From: Anas platyrhynchos
Taxonomy: Eukaryota > Chordata > Aves > Anseriformes > Anatidae
Direction of reading: 5' to 3'
DNA: 64,000 bases
Assembly (NCBI RefSeq): GCF_047663525.1
Contig: NC_092589.1
Coordinates: 75,575,001-75,639,000, forward strand
A program made the position numbers and the translations under genes. Position 1 is the first letter of the stretch. Each line of letters begins with the position of its first letter. The notes beneath the pieces are model-generated. The model had not been told where the DNA came from, ran no database searches, and saw only the letters and a program-made list of their open reading frames with translations. Positions 37,112 to 51,263 of the stretch are shown piece by piece.

Positions 37112-40100
37112 GCAAGAGAGAGTTTGTAATAAACAAAAGAAGCGTCCATGAAGGATTTAAAAACATACGTGTGCTACAAGCTAAGCTTAACTGATACACA
37201 GTTGTTTCCATAGAGTTTCATGTTCAATCACTTAGAAAACAGGTTCCTTATCAGCATTTGTCACAAAAGTGTTTTAATTTTTTTTTAATTTTTTTTGTTT
37301 TTACTTCCTGAATTACTCAGTATAATACTCTACTGTGAGTAAATAATCTATAATGCCAAAGTAGCATATTTGAATTTAACTTTAAAGGCTGCATTAAGTA
37401 CAAAATATTTGTTTGCCAAAGTGAGTTTTACCTACGAATGCAAGAAAACCCTTAACTATGTACCCTTGAGAATAACCCGCTCTCGACTGAGATCTAAGGT
37501 TCTGATAACGACTTCTTTCATAATTTTTAAACCATCCCTGGCCTTGAAAATCTTATGTTAAGAAATAAACTTGTGTATCAACAAAAGTCAAATGGAACTA
37601 GACTGTGCCAGAACAATGCAATGTTCTCCACAACTACCACTCCTGAAAACAAAACCATCAAAATCTATAGGTCCTATGCATGTTCAGCCCAATCTGTGGT
37701 ATACTTCATGCAATGGACTGAGTAACCTTGTGAAAACAATATAGGTGCACTTACGTGAGTGTTGTGTGCTAGACTGAACTCAGACAATTTATAAGGGATA
37801 GAAACAGCCACTTAACAGTATGAGAGCATTTTCACCGTGTTTCTGACTACTCAGTCCTGATCCTCAAAGACACCTTCAGAAGATGAACCTGCCCACTAAA
37901 ATTCATAGCTCTACTTGCTACTAAAAATAAAGGTCTCAATAAAGACATTGGTTTAATGGTCCATACAGTTCTTCAGCTAACCTATTTCTTTAACAGAGAT
38001 AGTAAAAACCCTTTTCTTTCTCTGCTCCAGATGAGCTAACAACTTCTTAACTTTCTATTTTTGCTCACTGGATTCTGACTAACATTTTCTCCAAAGTCAT
38101 CAAATTGGTTAACGTAATTTCATTTCACTCAGAAAAGTTAAGTCTATTTTCTAGTTACCGATTTTTTATATAATTTTTCAGATCTGATGGAAACTGAGGC
38201 ACTCAAAAAGCTTGCCTTTTCTGTTTCCCTCTGTGTTTCTTGTCCTTGTAGAAGATATTCTTCCCACAAATCCTTTTATGCTAAAGAGTAAATATTAATT
38301 AATTAAATGAGCAAGGACCAACCAAAAGTAACCAAGGGACACTGTCACAAAATTATTTCTTTTTATTATTGTTTTCAAAAAATACCCACCAACTTTCTTT
38401 CTTGAAAGTCAGATTATTTTCCTGTGTTTCGTTGCTTACCTGGCATATGCAGAATGCCTAGTGGCAAGTAGTGTGTACTGAAGCCTTCACTGTGTATTGT
38501 ATCCTCAGTTAGGGCTGCTTCTAGTTTTACAGGGCTGGAGGGTAAGTTCCAGCGCTTGAAAAACAGTTCAGTAGGATCTCTGGAGGCAACAAGTTAATGA
38601 CCAGAAATCTTAATGGTCTACAACAATTGATGAGTGTAAATTTGAGCTGTATGGGGTTTATCTGAAAGAAGGTGATGAAAAGGTACTATGCAAAGGTTGC
38701 TGTTCCAGAGATAATATCCATTAGGCATGGTACTATGTTTGAACTTGAAGAGGAAAACAAGGCTGTAAAATCAGAGACAGTGGTCCTCAGAATGCAGTGA
38801 AGAATCAGCAATATTTATGGACCAGCTAGGTAACTTTAGATCAGATGAATTTGAAGTGTGGTTTTCAAGTGGCTGCTGGAGTGGAAAATCCAGGTGAGCA
38901 ATGTTAATCATTTTTTGTGAGTTCCAGCCACAGCTTCCTTGTTGATTGTATGATACTGAAAGATGGTGATTGGTGTGTGACTCATAATATCTACAGATAC
39001 TATTATTGTATTGTTAAAAGAATAAAAAGACAGGGAATGTTAAAGGTGTTTGCATGTCTCTTTTGATAAAGCTGTAACTAAAAAGCTAACTCATGTTGTG
39101 GTAGTTAGTCTAACTCTGTTGGTCCAAATTCCTATGCTAATTCCATTTGTAAATTATGTTTAGTCCCATATTTAAATCTTTTATTTTGTACTGTAGAGTA
39201 TAAATTAAAGATTTCCTTTCAACAGCTTTTCTAATTCTCATTGGTTTAGCTGTATTAGTTCTTCACATGGCAACACGTTTTTTCAGGGAAGCTTGTTATG
39301 ATATCCTTTGAGACATTGTTAAAAGACAAAGCCGTTTTTTTTTTTTTTTCTTTCTTTCCTTTTTTTCCCCCCTTTTTGTGAAAGTGAAAAAAAAAATACA
39401 TTGGATAGAATGTGGTTCTGTTGCTGTTCTTGTTGGATTCTGTGTTCTTAAAGACACCAACACAAAGGTACACAAAAGAAGAGAGAAAAAAAAACAGTAA
39501 AGGCAGAAAATTATATGTCTGTCTTCCCGGTGTTGAATGGCACATGCAACCTTCCTGCTACAGATTTGCAATCTCACACCTGTTCTTCACCATGCTGGCA
39601 AAATCAAGCCCAGCATGTGCCTCTTAAAAAAGTTGCTTTCATCTGCCTTGGTGCTCACAGTCTGACGGTATTGGAAAATGCACAGCTTTGGCTGTCTAAA
39701 CCAATTAATTGTTGAAAAAGGAGAAATAATGAGGGGGTAATATATGAGAAAGAAATGAGTTTTCATTCCACTTAGTTGACAGTTGTAGATAGGCAAAGCT
39801 ATGTGGATGATTCTTTTTGGCTTTTTGTTTGTTTGTTTTTCTTAGTTCATCTTGAAGAATTAGAAAGATAATAAACTCATGCTGTCAAAATGGATTCAAA
39901 GAAATAGCAGTCACCTGCTGGGGATATCAAAGCTTCTGTAAGGCCAGTTGTCTTCTGGTATAACTATAAATGAAAGTCTCCAGCAATATGTTTAAAGAAA
40001 AGATTCCCATTCTCTGTTTACTTTTCTCTCAGGCTATTGTTTTAGATTTTACTTCAAACAGAACAAAGGGATTTTGGTGATTCTCTGTTCTCATTTATCT

Positions 40101-42397
40101 CTTTTTCTATATATGACTGAAATGCAAATGTTGGAAAAAATAAGGAGACTTTGTTTTTGGATTAGTCCAGAATCTCTGTCTATAGTTACCACTGTCTTTA
40201 ATAAACAATTTCCATGGCAGATTAGACTGACATATTAGATTGACAGATTAGACAGCATAATTGTAACAAAAATAGCAGATTAGGCAGCATATTTTAAAAT
40301 ATAATTTGTTAAGCATGAGTGATCCTAATTAACTTTCATCCATTCTTTTTTTTTCCCAAGCGAAACTATTTGCAAACTCAAATTCCTTCCCTGGCAACAT
40401 GGTAGCATCTGTAGTGCAGAACAGAATAAAGTCTGTTGGAAAGGGTTGGTCAGCATGGCTTCTAGAAAGGGAAATCCCACTACACTGACATACCTATGAT
40501 AGGCACACGTGTCTCTAGGCACATGGAGAAAAAACATCTAGTAGGCATAGTACTTTTAAATTTTCCTGAAAATTGTGAAGCACGGGTAAAGTGAATACAG
40601 AACTGTAATTCAGCAAATTCCTCTACAATAAATCCACTCTGTCACAGGGGCGCTTTTTGAAACAATAGATCAGCCTCAGCCAAATGAAAGGAAGTCCATA
40701 TTAAGTAAAAAACAAATGGTAGAATCAAGCTTCCTTATTTCTGTTATTTCCTAAATTGTAGGGAGTCCTAGATTTGATCTTTTTTTCCCTCCCTGTAAAT
40801 ATAAACATAAAAGAATTTGCAATTCTAAGCAAGTCTACTTGGCAGCAAGTGCTCAATCATGCTTGTAATGATAGCTCTAATCATAATTCATGAGTTATCA
40901 TGTATTCGGTTATGATTCATGCAAGAAAGAAATATACAGAAAAGAAGCAAAAATAAAGCTGAGTGAAGCTTGGTACACTACAGGTTGAGGAAAAGAATAG
41001 ACTTTGGGTCATTTCCCCTGTATTCACAATACAGGACTCACATGCAACTTTGGGAGAAACTGCAGCTAGAAGGAACAGAGGAATAGAGGAAGTTGAAGCT
41101 GGGACCTTCTAAGTTAAAGAACAGATTTGTTATTGTATTCTTATTGTCTGTTTATGCCATTCCTCCTTCTTTTTCCTGGCCCTGAATACTCTCTCAAATA
41201 CTAATAAGCAGGGAGCTAACTTTCTAGTTACAGACATTGCACTATTTGTGTATAGTACATCTTCCACCTTTCTGTCATGTTTTTCAGACTGTAAACTATT
41301 TGAAGCCAGAATTGTTTACTGCTCTGTATTTATCATTCAGTTAGGCGTGATAAAATGTGGATTATTCCTATCTGATTTACAGATAATAAGCATGGTGTAT
41401 TGTTAAAAATGTGTATGAAGGGTGCAGCAGTTTGGTCACTGGACGTTAGATACATAATACAAATTCATGAGTTCACTAAATACACAATTACACATATTCC
41501 TGAGGAAGTAATGATAGGTTTTCCTCATGTGTTGTGCTGGAGCTACTTCTGTTTGTTGCTACTGCAGCAAGGTATAGAAGGGAAGCTCAAAAGTGACATA
41601 TACACAAAGATAGAAACACATTTTAATGTCTGCAGAATCTTCCTTCTGTTCCTCACTCTGTACTGATGACAGAGGAAAATTTAAGATAAATTAAGGTTTA
41701 GTTCAAGTCTTGCAGAGTCTCCCTTGAGCCATCTGCTTGGTCCATTGCTTTTCCTGCTGGAGCTCCTTAGACCTTTTAAATACTGTTCTGACAAGCAGAG
41801 AGAACAAATTTCAGGGGTGACTTGAGTAGAGTATTCCAAACCTCAGAAATATTTTTGGCTTTTTAGTTCTGTATAATGCTGTTACATAGATTTGTGCCGT
41901 CTCAATTTTGATATGTTTAATAATTTTCATTAAAAAAAATATATATATATCCCACTGATAGCCAATAGACTAATAGCTGAATCATTATGTGAAATGACAA
42001 TTCTTTTTAGATGCTTTTAGATGCTTTTTGGATTTTCTTGCTTCCAAAAAGAGGACAGTCCTATTAATTTTTCTTCAGGGTACTCAACACTCCCCCCCCC
42101 CTTTTTTTTTTCTCTCTCATTTTTTATAAATCTATAAATTAATAAAAATATACTTTAAAATGTTTAAAAGTATCACTTGCATGAATGTACACATTCGTCT
42201 AAAAGAAAACAAGTCAAGGGACTTCTCTACAAAGTCATTTTTTTGTTGAAATTACTTTTGTTGTGATTGTGATTAAATTTCTAAAAATATATCAATGTCA
42301 TTTTAAAATAGTACATCTGTAGCTGAAATCATTAATGGAAATATTTCCCTAACATCTATAAAACCAGTAGAATATACAGAATTAAAAAATTAAAAAT

Positions 42398-42433
42398 TTC
42401 AAAAGCATATTTCAAAAAGCATATTTCAAAAGC
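42398..42433 (+). repeat. Short direct repeat of TTCAAAA(A)GCATAT
   Basis: TTCAAAAGCATAT, TTCAAAAAGCATAT and TTCAAAAGCA occur back to back, a local slippage duplication with one-base unit variation. Confidence 0.85.
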
Positions 42434-45406
42434 AAAAAAAAAGACCTAAGAACCCAGTTTCCTTTTACTTTAAACACGGTTTCCTCCTTTTCTAAAATTT
42501 TTTACGTATTTTTTTCTTGTTGTCTTTATGTGGAATAGCATAATGTCTACTTTCCTGTTCTTGTAGATGGACTAGTATGTATCATCTGGGTAAGCTCTGT
42601 CAGACCATAGTGTTTGGAAATGAACTGTAGAACCATCCACATTAAAATTTGTTTATGTATCTAAATATTGTGGTATTATAAAGAAACCTTATAAATAAAA
42701 ATGACTTTATTTTTAAACATAAATTGAAATGGTATGTTTAATCAGGGGAATTTTCCAGGGAAAGGAAAAAAAAGCCAAAACAATCTTGATTTTTATGAGG
42801 AAAATATTTATTTACTATGAGACTGAAATTCTCTAAGAATCACCAAGGAATGTCTTTTGAGGCTTATAGGCAAAATATAGTATATCAAGAGGCAAACAAC
42901 CTATTCAAGCATTATCTTATCTTTCTTTGAACTATGAAGTTAAGAAGCTGTCTCAAAATCAGAGATGCATCAGTCAGAAATTTAGTCTCTATCAAAATAT
43001 GTTTTTTCTAATGTACATCACCATAATCAAATTATCGCACATATGGTGGAGGAGAAATAAGAAAACATAATTGCCCTGTATTATCACTGACTGTCCTCCA
43101 GCCAGAAAGGTTATATTTGTCTAAGTCTACCTAGTCTAAGGCAAAAAATGAGGATCTGATTGCCTACACTCCTCAGAGTCAATGAAGAAAGACAGCAATC
43201 TTTTAGAGACTGTGTCTTATCTTAAGTGCAGTTTGGAACTGCAATTTTTTTGGAATTACCTGCCACTTTCAAATTAATTAGGGAGGGACCTAAGGTCTAT
43301 CTGAATTCAATAGAAGGGTGAGATATATAGGACAACTTTTTCTTCCCACATCTAGCAGTGCTTTCAAGGGAGCACCACTTCACCTCCATGTTTCCCTTCA
43401 GCATCCCAGTTGTCTCGTAACATAACGGAAGGAGATTCCTGTCTCCAGACAGAGAAGAAAAGTGCTGTCATACAGCTGATTTTACTTTGCTGCATGAGAA
43501 TTTGTGTTCCAGAGTGTGAATCCAACATGTCCTATGCAGACCTCAGCAACAGGGGTACAGCTAACTGTGGTTTGGTCTTTTTTTTTTTTTTTTTATACAC
43601 AGTGAGCATACAGAAAACAAGACTATATCATGCACATTCAACAGATTTTAAGATCCATTTGAGGGAGTTAGAGAGGAAAATTAGTGTGTTGGTAGATATT
43701 GTGTTAACAGCTAATGTTATCTAAATCTTCAGTCCACGTGGCTTGCTTGAATGGAAACAAAGATAGACCCTTTTCTGACTAGAAATAGATACTTGTAAAC
43801 GAAGGGTAAGACTGGCGCTTCAGCAAGTTTTTAAAAAGATCCATAACACTGAATAAGCTTGTGCATTTATACTGTGAAAAACTTCATATTCTTCTTATTT
43901 ATTTATTTAATTTATTGTTAAAAACTAGAAATGTGACAGCCTTCCATGAAAGTATTATTGGTCTATAGTGTTGAAATCTATATGTAAGACACCCTTTTAA
44001 AGAAGAATTCATTTATCATGGACAATATTACCTATATTTTAACAATAAAACAACAACTCTATTTTACTAGTATTTGTAAAAACTACCGAAACTGTGTTCA
44101 TTCTTTTATTTCTTAGTATACTTGCAGAAATATTTAAGGGACTTTTCAGTTTCATTTTGGAGGAAAAAAAAAAAAAAACACACAAAAAACCCCACACCAA
44201 TTTACTATTTCTAATCTAATTTACTTTTTTCATGAATCCAAATGATGTGTGAAATGGAATACAGACTGTCTTGAAACAGTGAATGTGCTTCCAAACTTAT
44301 GAACTACGAGCCTGCAAACAGAAAAAGCAATCATCTTCCAATTTTTTTTCAGGGAAATATTTGAAATGTCAGCATGTTTACCTGTAAAACTTTCCAGGTT
44401 CAGGTCTGGACTTTGAATAAATTGAGATTTATGAATTCCTAGGAACTGTGGGAATAATTAAAAAGTAATGGACTGATAAAAGTTTACATTATAACTGTTA
44501 AAAACTGCTCTGCTGTTAGTCATCTAGTCCTTTAATCTTATTTTCATGGAAGAAGGCCCCTATAAATGAACAGGAATCCGTACAGATAATGGGATCTACC
44601 TTCATGGGAGAGTTCACAAAACCAGGGTCACTTCTGAAAGTTTACTGGCACATTGCTATTAACTAAGTCAATATTCACTCTTCATTAATACAATACACAC
44701 TCCTACAGTAAATACAGCAATTGTTTGCCTGTAGGAGTATTGACTTGTGCCAACTGTACCCGTCACCTTTTCTGCTTTTCCTTAAGATAGTAATAAATAT
44801 GTCTCTTGCTCAGTCCATTGCTTTGTAGTTAGAAAAGCACAAATACAATGAAAAAGAAACAGATTAGTGGGTACAATACTAGGTATCAGCTTACTTCATT
44901 AAGTAAGGAGTCCCCTGTAATACCACTGGTAACCACATGAATCACAGCCCCTCTGAAAGTCATTTGTGAGATCATTTCTCTAGAGAGTATTATAATTCAA
45001 ATATATTACAAGGGTTATGAGATAAAGCAGTAACTTACAGTCTGAGAGTTTTATATTGTTGGAAACACTGTCATCCTTGGTTTGTTGCAAACATCCATTG
45101 CTGCGGAGAATGGGCAAGATATGTGTTCTGTTTGGTTATCATGTGCTTTCTCCTCTATTTATTATTTTCCTTAATGCATTGAGTTAATACAAATCAGACT
45201 TTATGTGTGTGTATTTGTGTGACAGAGAGAGAATAGAGGAAGAAAGCATGAATGGTTAAAAACCACTTTGGTGGTGCCAAAGAAGCATCAAGGGTTGTAT
45301 TGTAACAATGAAAAAACAACACTTGCTTGGAGATAGAACCCTTGTGTGGTCTCATCACCTTATGAAGACTTAAACCTTCAAATCTCAATCAAGCTAACTG
45401 TAATGA

Positions 45407-45427
45407 ATATATATATATATATATATT
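45407..45427. repeat. (AT)n simple repeat
   Basis: About ten AT dinucleotides, self-complementary and prone to length change. Confidence 0.9.
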
Positions 45428-47232
45428 TAAGGTATACTGACTTATGACAGTATATATATGCTAACAAACGCTACATATGCAATAATAATAAAGGGCGAAT
45501 GGATTGTGAGCTCTCTACTAGGGAGAGATATCCCCTTACACAAAGCAACAGAGCATGGTCTGTCTCTTCCAACAAAAATGGGTTTAACTGAGCTGGATGT
45601 AACTGCCAGAAACTGTCAAATAGTTTCAAATTTCAAGTTTCAAAAGTGTCAAATAGTAAGTAAATGAAATGTGCATATTGGGTCTCTATTGCAGATTCCT
45701 TTCACTTGGTGTGATATATCATCTTTGACAAGCCTGCGTAGAAAAAGGTGGTTTTGGACATGTTCTCAGGGAGAAAGAAGATTCACAGGTGCCCCTCAGA
45801 GGCAGAACCACATGGGTGTGTGTGAAAAAAAGCAAGGAAAGCCAGCAAGACCTGTTACTTGAGGATTGCATTTGGTATGGACACAAGTAGCCTAACGTGC
45901 AGCTTGTTCTGAGGTAAATATGTTTGCTTTTGTATGCAGAGATATTCTGTGCTGTTTATAAGTAAAGTTGTGTGGAAAATAGGATAGCCAGTGATGTGAG
46001 TATTTGTCTTTTGCTCATTGGCAACAATGGGAAGTGATGACGTACCTTTTATTTTCAAGGCTACTCATGATGCTGAAGAATGGGGACTTTATGAAATTGC
46101 TTGTTTTATATCTCTGTGCTTTACGTATTGAAAATGTATTAGAAATATAATCCTATTTCTTTGAAGCTTGAGGAGTTCTGGTGTGCTTTTGTTTTCTCTA
46201 AAAAGAATTTGACTCCCGTGTTTTTTTAGCATGGTGGATAAAATCTTTTTTTGATGGTAAAAGACTTAAAAATGTTTTAAAGAGGAACAAAACATTTTGC
46301 ATCTAAAGTGGTTTTACATTCATGAATTAATGGATCTAGGAGCTGTGTGTCTATGGGAGAAATATTATATTTTTGTGCATTAAAATAATTTCTTATAATG
46401 GTTTTGTTATCACTTCAGACATGCTGAAGATCCTTTTAGAAATTCCAATCTTATAAACTTCTTTACCTAAGTAATGCAAAGTCTGTTTATAAAAGAGATA
46501 GTTTGGGATAAAACTGGAAATTCAGTGCAAAAAGAGTTGTTTATTATCTAAATAAGTTAAGGTGGATTTTCCCTTTGAGTGAAACTAAGAAACAACACTT
46601 GGAGAAATAATTTTCTTTCATGTGCAAATATTTATCAAGGGCAGGTTGTCCTCCTTATATCAGAGTCTAATCACTCTGAAGAGAATGTCTAAGCACCTTT
46701 AAAAGCTATCTGTGAGATAAATACCTTTAGCATATTAGTACACGGAGATCAGTTATATGGCTCCCATCAGCCTTATTTGGAGTCATATGGTTAAATTCCC
46801 ATAAGCTACTTGGAAAACTTACCCTGCAAAACTGAATTGTTTTGGGTTGTCTAATAACAAGAAGAACTGCTCACAAAGGAATTCTGCAAACATAATAATT
46901 GGAACACTAATTTACTTCTCTCCTTGAACCGATAAATTGTTTCCTATTTGCACATACTATCATTTGCTATATGCTCATTCTTTCATTTTTTTTTTCCTTT
47001 GAATTATGAAGCATTTATCTTTGACATTCAAATGCCCAATTACAACACTGAACTGATTTAAAGAACTTTTATGCTTATATTTGTTTCTGGTTATAGCTCC
47101 CTGTTGATAACCAAAACAAATCCTTTATTGTGGTGCCAGAAACAGGTCAATGGCAAAAAAACCTATGGTTGTTTTCTGTGAAGTGCTGAGTGAAGTGCTG
47201 AGTTTCCAAGACTCCTGCTGATCTTCTTTCAT

Positions 47233-47235
<3 letters not shown>

Positions 47236-47272
<37 letters not shown>
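47236..47272 (+). repeat. T37 homopolymer tract
   Basis: Thirty-seven T, apparently the same length as the T run at 8850. If it were the poly(A) tail of a minus-strand retrocopy, the body should lie just to the right; no AATAAA-type signal or recognisable mRNA sequence is seen there. Confidence 0.85.
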
Positions 47273-47275
<3 letters not shown>

Positions 47276-48395
47276 TACACTTTACTAGGCAGTTAACAAA
47301 TAGACAGGAATATATGATGTTTACTGTTTGGAAGAGTGGAAGATGCTCATCATCTTATTAACTTCAGGCAGATAAACATCTGCAGAGATAAACATCTTTT
47401 CTGTAAGTACAGATTTTATCAAGGTGGAAGTTGAAAATTTGGTCATTTCAATGTGAATGCCAGTGTTTAGAACAGTAGGCAGATATCCAGAAATTCCAAA
47501 CAAATGACCCATGTTCATGCACAGGTAAGACTGAAATGTGATAATGATAGTGCTACAATGCCTGAATGAATTATACTATTGGAATTAAGATATATAATTC
47601 CAATAGTACAATAGGTTGCCTTAAAAGTAATCTAATAAAGTATTTTTTTTTATCATCTATTCCTTTTGTTTTGTTCAAGTATTCCACTGCAAATGGGCAA
47701 GATAGGGAGAGAGGAGTGTAAAGGTAGCTTTAAACAATCTTTTTGCATATCTCCAGTCTTTTAAACTGCTTAAATATTAGCCCATAATATGTAATGTAAT
47801 ATGGTCAAAGCTCTATTATATAGCTTTTGGAGACTTTTTGTGGTTCTATATTTGATACACCAGTTTGAGATTTCCTTCTCTCTAGTAACTTGGAGCATTT
47901 GCCAAATTTCAAGTTTTAAATTAGACAGTGGACTCAGAATTTTCCAAATATGTAAACCAGGGCTGGGCTGTGGCTTCTGGACAGGAAGGGCACTGTCCTG
48001 TTTTTATATATACTCATTGCCAGCATGTCCCTTGATTGGGTGAGTAAATCAGAGAGTTTAGCTGTATAAACACGTGCTGATCACACACAAAATTTGTCCT
48101 CAAAGTCTGCAGATTAGGTCCCTAAATAATTTTATTTACTAGAACAGAGATAGCTAGAAAGACAGAAATCAGGTGATCCACAATTTAGAGATTCGTTTTT
48201 TTTTGTAGAGTATTCTCCCTCAAAGAAAAGCATTGTTAAGACCTTAGCTTGTGAAGTAAGGTTAAACTTGCATGGTAGTATCAAATTCATAGAAACTGCC
48301 CTGAAGAGGCAGGAGGCCATCTAATTTCAGCAAGATCAGATACCTTACAGATGTCTATTTTATTTTTGCAAAATATATCTCTACAACAATTCAAG
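47273..48395. other. Unassigned DNA with one perfect palindrome
   Basis: Apart from the inverted repeat at 47574-47608 nothing can be named. A minus-strand 65-codon frame at 47321-47518 has no domain. Confidence 0.45.
47574..47608. repeat. Perfect 14-bp inverted repeat, 7-nt loop
   Basis: TACTATTGGAATTA (47574-47587) and TAATTCCAATAGTA (47595-47608) are exact complements around the loop AGATATA. The two flanks share no obvious target duplication, so a miniature transposon is not supported. The stem is shorter than a typical pre-miRNA stem. Confidence 0.9.
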
Positions 48396-48670
48396 GTAAT
48401 TTATTCTAGTATTTTTTGATCCTAACTCTTGAAAACTTCATTCTAGCATCTAAAGTGAATCTCCCTTGCTGAAGTTTAGGTTCATTATGAACATTTTGTA
48501 TATAAGTATATACATACCTTTATCTATCTACTATAATCACAACTTCATTCCGTTTTTCCCACTCTAAATTAAACATCATCTCTTTCAGCCATCCCTAATA
48601 GGCAAATTTTTCAAGATCATTCTTGCTACTACATGTTCCAGCTGTTTTACATCTTTACATTAAATACTGT
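48396..48670 (-). mobile_element. Old antisense CR1/L3-like relic
   Basis: In plus-strand order there are 'TCTAGTATTTTTTGATCCTA', 'GTGAATCTCCCTTGCTGAAG', 'TTTAGGTTCATTATGAAC', then 'TCTTTCAGCCATCCCTAATA', 'CAAGATCATTCTTGCTACTA' and 'CAGCTGTTTTACATCTTTAC'. These correspond to antisense CR1 blocks such as 'CTCCCTTGCTGCAGTTTAAGCC' and 'TTTCAGCCTTTCCTCATAGG', in the same order. Divergence is high, so subfamily and edges cannot be given. Confidence 0.6.
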
Positions 48671-49313
48671 GTAAGTATGTCATATTTTCTAACTCAGTAA
48701 TTAATTGTGTTGAAGACTACAGTAAAGTCTTATAGATTATGTTTCAACCATACAATATTGTTCGCTAATTATCAGGTTGTCATTTACTGTAACCCTAGCT
48801 AACTCTTAGTGTTTCAGTCTAGACAGTTGTTCCCTGTCTTGCATTAGTGCAGTTGGTTTATTTCTGTCTGATGCTGAAAACAATTGTTGCTATTTCCCTG
48901 CAGTGGGAATAATAATTATTATTTAAATAGCAGAACCTCTTTGTGCCCTGCTCTTCACTTCCTAAAGGTATCATTTCAGGGAGCCCTCTGAATACTTTAT
49001 TAGGGTAGAGTGCATGAGATTTAAAAATTATGATTATTACTCTGCTCTGGAGAAATTACAAGTAAATATTCATAATACGTGTACATATCATATCTTGAGT
49101 ATTGTGTCCTTCATTGCTGATGCAGTCATGGTTTTCAGATAGATTTGGGAATGCATATTCAAGATTCTCATTCTCAGCTCAATAAATAAGATAAGTAATT
49201 TTAACATTTTTACTATTTTATTAACATTAACTTATTTGAATGCTGCTGAGTGTGTGAATTACTGCTGTTCTTGTATAAAAATGTTTGGTTCTCGTAACAC
49301 TTATGAAATGAAG

Positions 49314-49364
49314 TATTTTATTATTTATTTTATTTTATTTTATTTTATTTATTTTATTTTTTTA
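49314..49364 (+). repeat. (TTTTA)n simple repeat
   Basis: About ten units of TTTTA with two TTTA variants. Confidence 0.9.
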
Positions 49365-49995
49365 TGATTTTTACTGAATATGACACACACTATAAGCTTT
49401 AAGGGCTATTTCATATAGATATACTTCTGTTTTACCTGCACCCCATTGCTGAAGTACTTAGTACAAATACTTAACTACTGAATTCAAACATAATTATCTC
49501 TTTTGGCTTATATATTGACTATTATGTACACTGAGGTATAAAGATTGAATTTCAAGGAGGACTGTAGCAGTACAGTTGTTTCAAGCATTTATAATTACCT
49601 TGTAAAGAGATTGCCTTGCATCTTTTTTCTCAGTTTCAGTATTCTTAATATTCTTTCTTATTCTGTGCATAAGAAATTAACTCTATTTGGCATTTGAGGA
49701 CATGTTATATAGAGTAAGGTAGTAGATCCCCTTAATGTTCAGAAGACAGTCATTTATAGGATTGTTTGTGGATCTGTGTCACTTCTATAATTGTTACTTG
49801 AAAAATTTAATTGTAATGGTGGGCGGTGATTAAAAACCAAACCAAATCAAACCACCACCACAAAAAAAAAAACAACAACAACGACAAGAACAAAAATCTA
49901 ACATGGTCCAGAAACTAAACATGCAACATAGTCTTTATATATGTATTTTGAAACTTTTTATGGTTTTATGTGTCTGCAGTATTTTATCCAAAGCA

Positions 49996-50009
49996 CCAAC
50001 AGGTGGCGG
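49996..50009 (+). promoter_or_regulatory. CTCF-like binding motif
   Basis: CCAACAGGTGGCGG matches 13 of 14 positions of the CTCF core CCASYAGRKGGCRS; the only mismatch is A at the fourth position. The AGGTGGCGG half is the strongest CTCF-like match I found in the window, and it stands in otherwise AT-rich DNA. It has the same orientation as the motif at 23437, so the two would not make a convergent loop pair with each other. Confidence 0.5.
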
Positions 50010-51263
50010 AATACTTTTAAACTCTGTTCATGATAGTAAATATCCCTTTTCTGAAGTTAAAAATGAGACATAACTGCTTCCTAAACCATCAGCCTTGCTG
50101 TTTTTTAAGAATTCATGAACAAACAGGCATCTAGATCTGGAATTTCTTTTCAAGATGCTTTAATATAGCAAAGATAACTAGTTGTCTCTTAGGACTCAGA
50201 TCCTCCATGATTTGGGCAAACAGCACATCTGGTCTTAATACACTGTTCAAAGATCTAATATTTTATAAAGTAAAACTGTTGTATATTTTCCACTGTCTCA
50301 TATGAGGAGGTCAAACACAATCACATTTACATTGTCCTTGGAATTCTACACTAACTAAATGAAAAAGGGCATTATACACCTCTTTTGAAATACTGTTCCA
50401 TACCGGCAAAGTTTCCTGTTCCTCATTTGTATTTGTTGCTACCCAGCCAGTACAGAATTTGTTGTGCATTATGATATTCCGTAATTCCATAGGTGTTCTG
50501 TTGTTGATGTATGTTGGCTGAAATATTAATGCATTTCTTTAGTGGAACAAGACACACTGCTGTGAGTATTGTCTTATGGTGTAGCTAAGTCACATACTAC
50601 TGGATCTTAGCCCCTGTTGTAATAATCTAATATCCTAATGTTAAGAAATGGCTAATTCCCAAATGAAAATCTTTTTCTAATAAATAAACAAATAAATAAA
50701 TAAAAGTTGTGAAAGGTTATAAGCATTTTAGGAGATGAGCAAGAGTAGGACTATGGGGACTATGGGGCTTATTAAGTGCAATTAAACTACTTAAATTGCC
50801 TTTGCTTATAGATCTTTGTATATTTAAGAAATAAATTAATCTGTTCACTGAATTTTCTTAAATAATTTTTATCTTGAAAGAGAACATTATTTGACATTTG
50901 GGGCTTATTGGATGTTTTCCTTGCTTGGATGGTATGGTGTTAATTTTATTCATATGATTCTGTGTTTTGGATTCGTGACTAAAACGGCATTGATAATGCA
51001 CCAGTGTTTTAGCTATTGATGAGTAGTCCTTGTACAATGCCTCTTTTCTCCACACAGGCCAACTAGGCCAGAAGTGTGCAAGAAGACAGGAGGGGACAAC
51101 CAGGACAAGTGACCCAAATTTACCAAATAGATATTCCATGTCATGTTACATCATGAGCAGCAGTAAGAAATTGCTGGGAGGGTTTTTGGGGTGGAGTGAG
51201 GGTGATGAGAGAGAGAAGAGGTTGGTTGAAATCAGTCTACTTGTGGGAGGTGGTGAGTGATTG

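Larger units (their letters stand above)
35641..47235. other. Long AT-rich stretch, no gene recognised
   Basis: Simple repeats dominate what can be named: (CCCTT)n at 36353-36371, T18 then TG repeats at 37072-37111, a pyrimidine run at 39333-39375, C-then-T runs at about 42091-42110, a T17 tract at 43578-43594, an A tract near 44164-44178 and (AT)n at 45407-45427. Short local duplications occur at 40220-40290 (CAGATTAG units) and 42398-42433 (TTCAAAAAGCATAT units). No open frame longer than about 105 codons and no domain are seen. Confidence 0.5.
48671..51263. other. Unassigned AT-rich DNA
   Basis: Contains (TTTTA)n at 49314-49364, a CCA/CAA-rich patch at 49841-49890, an (AAATA/AATA)n run at 50683-50704 and the CTCF-like motif at 49996. 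No gene is recognised. Confidence 0.5.

Noticed and set aside
47236-47600. Poly(T) as the tail of a minus-strand processed pseudogene
   Set aside because: No AATAAA-type signal or mRNA-like body is visible to the right of the T run.
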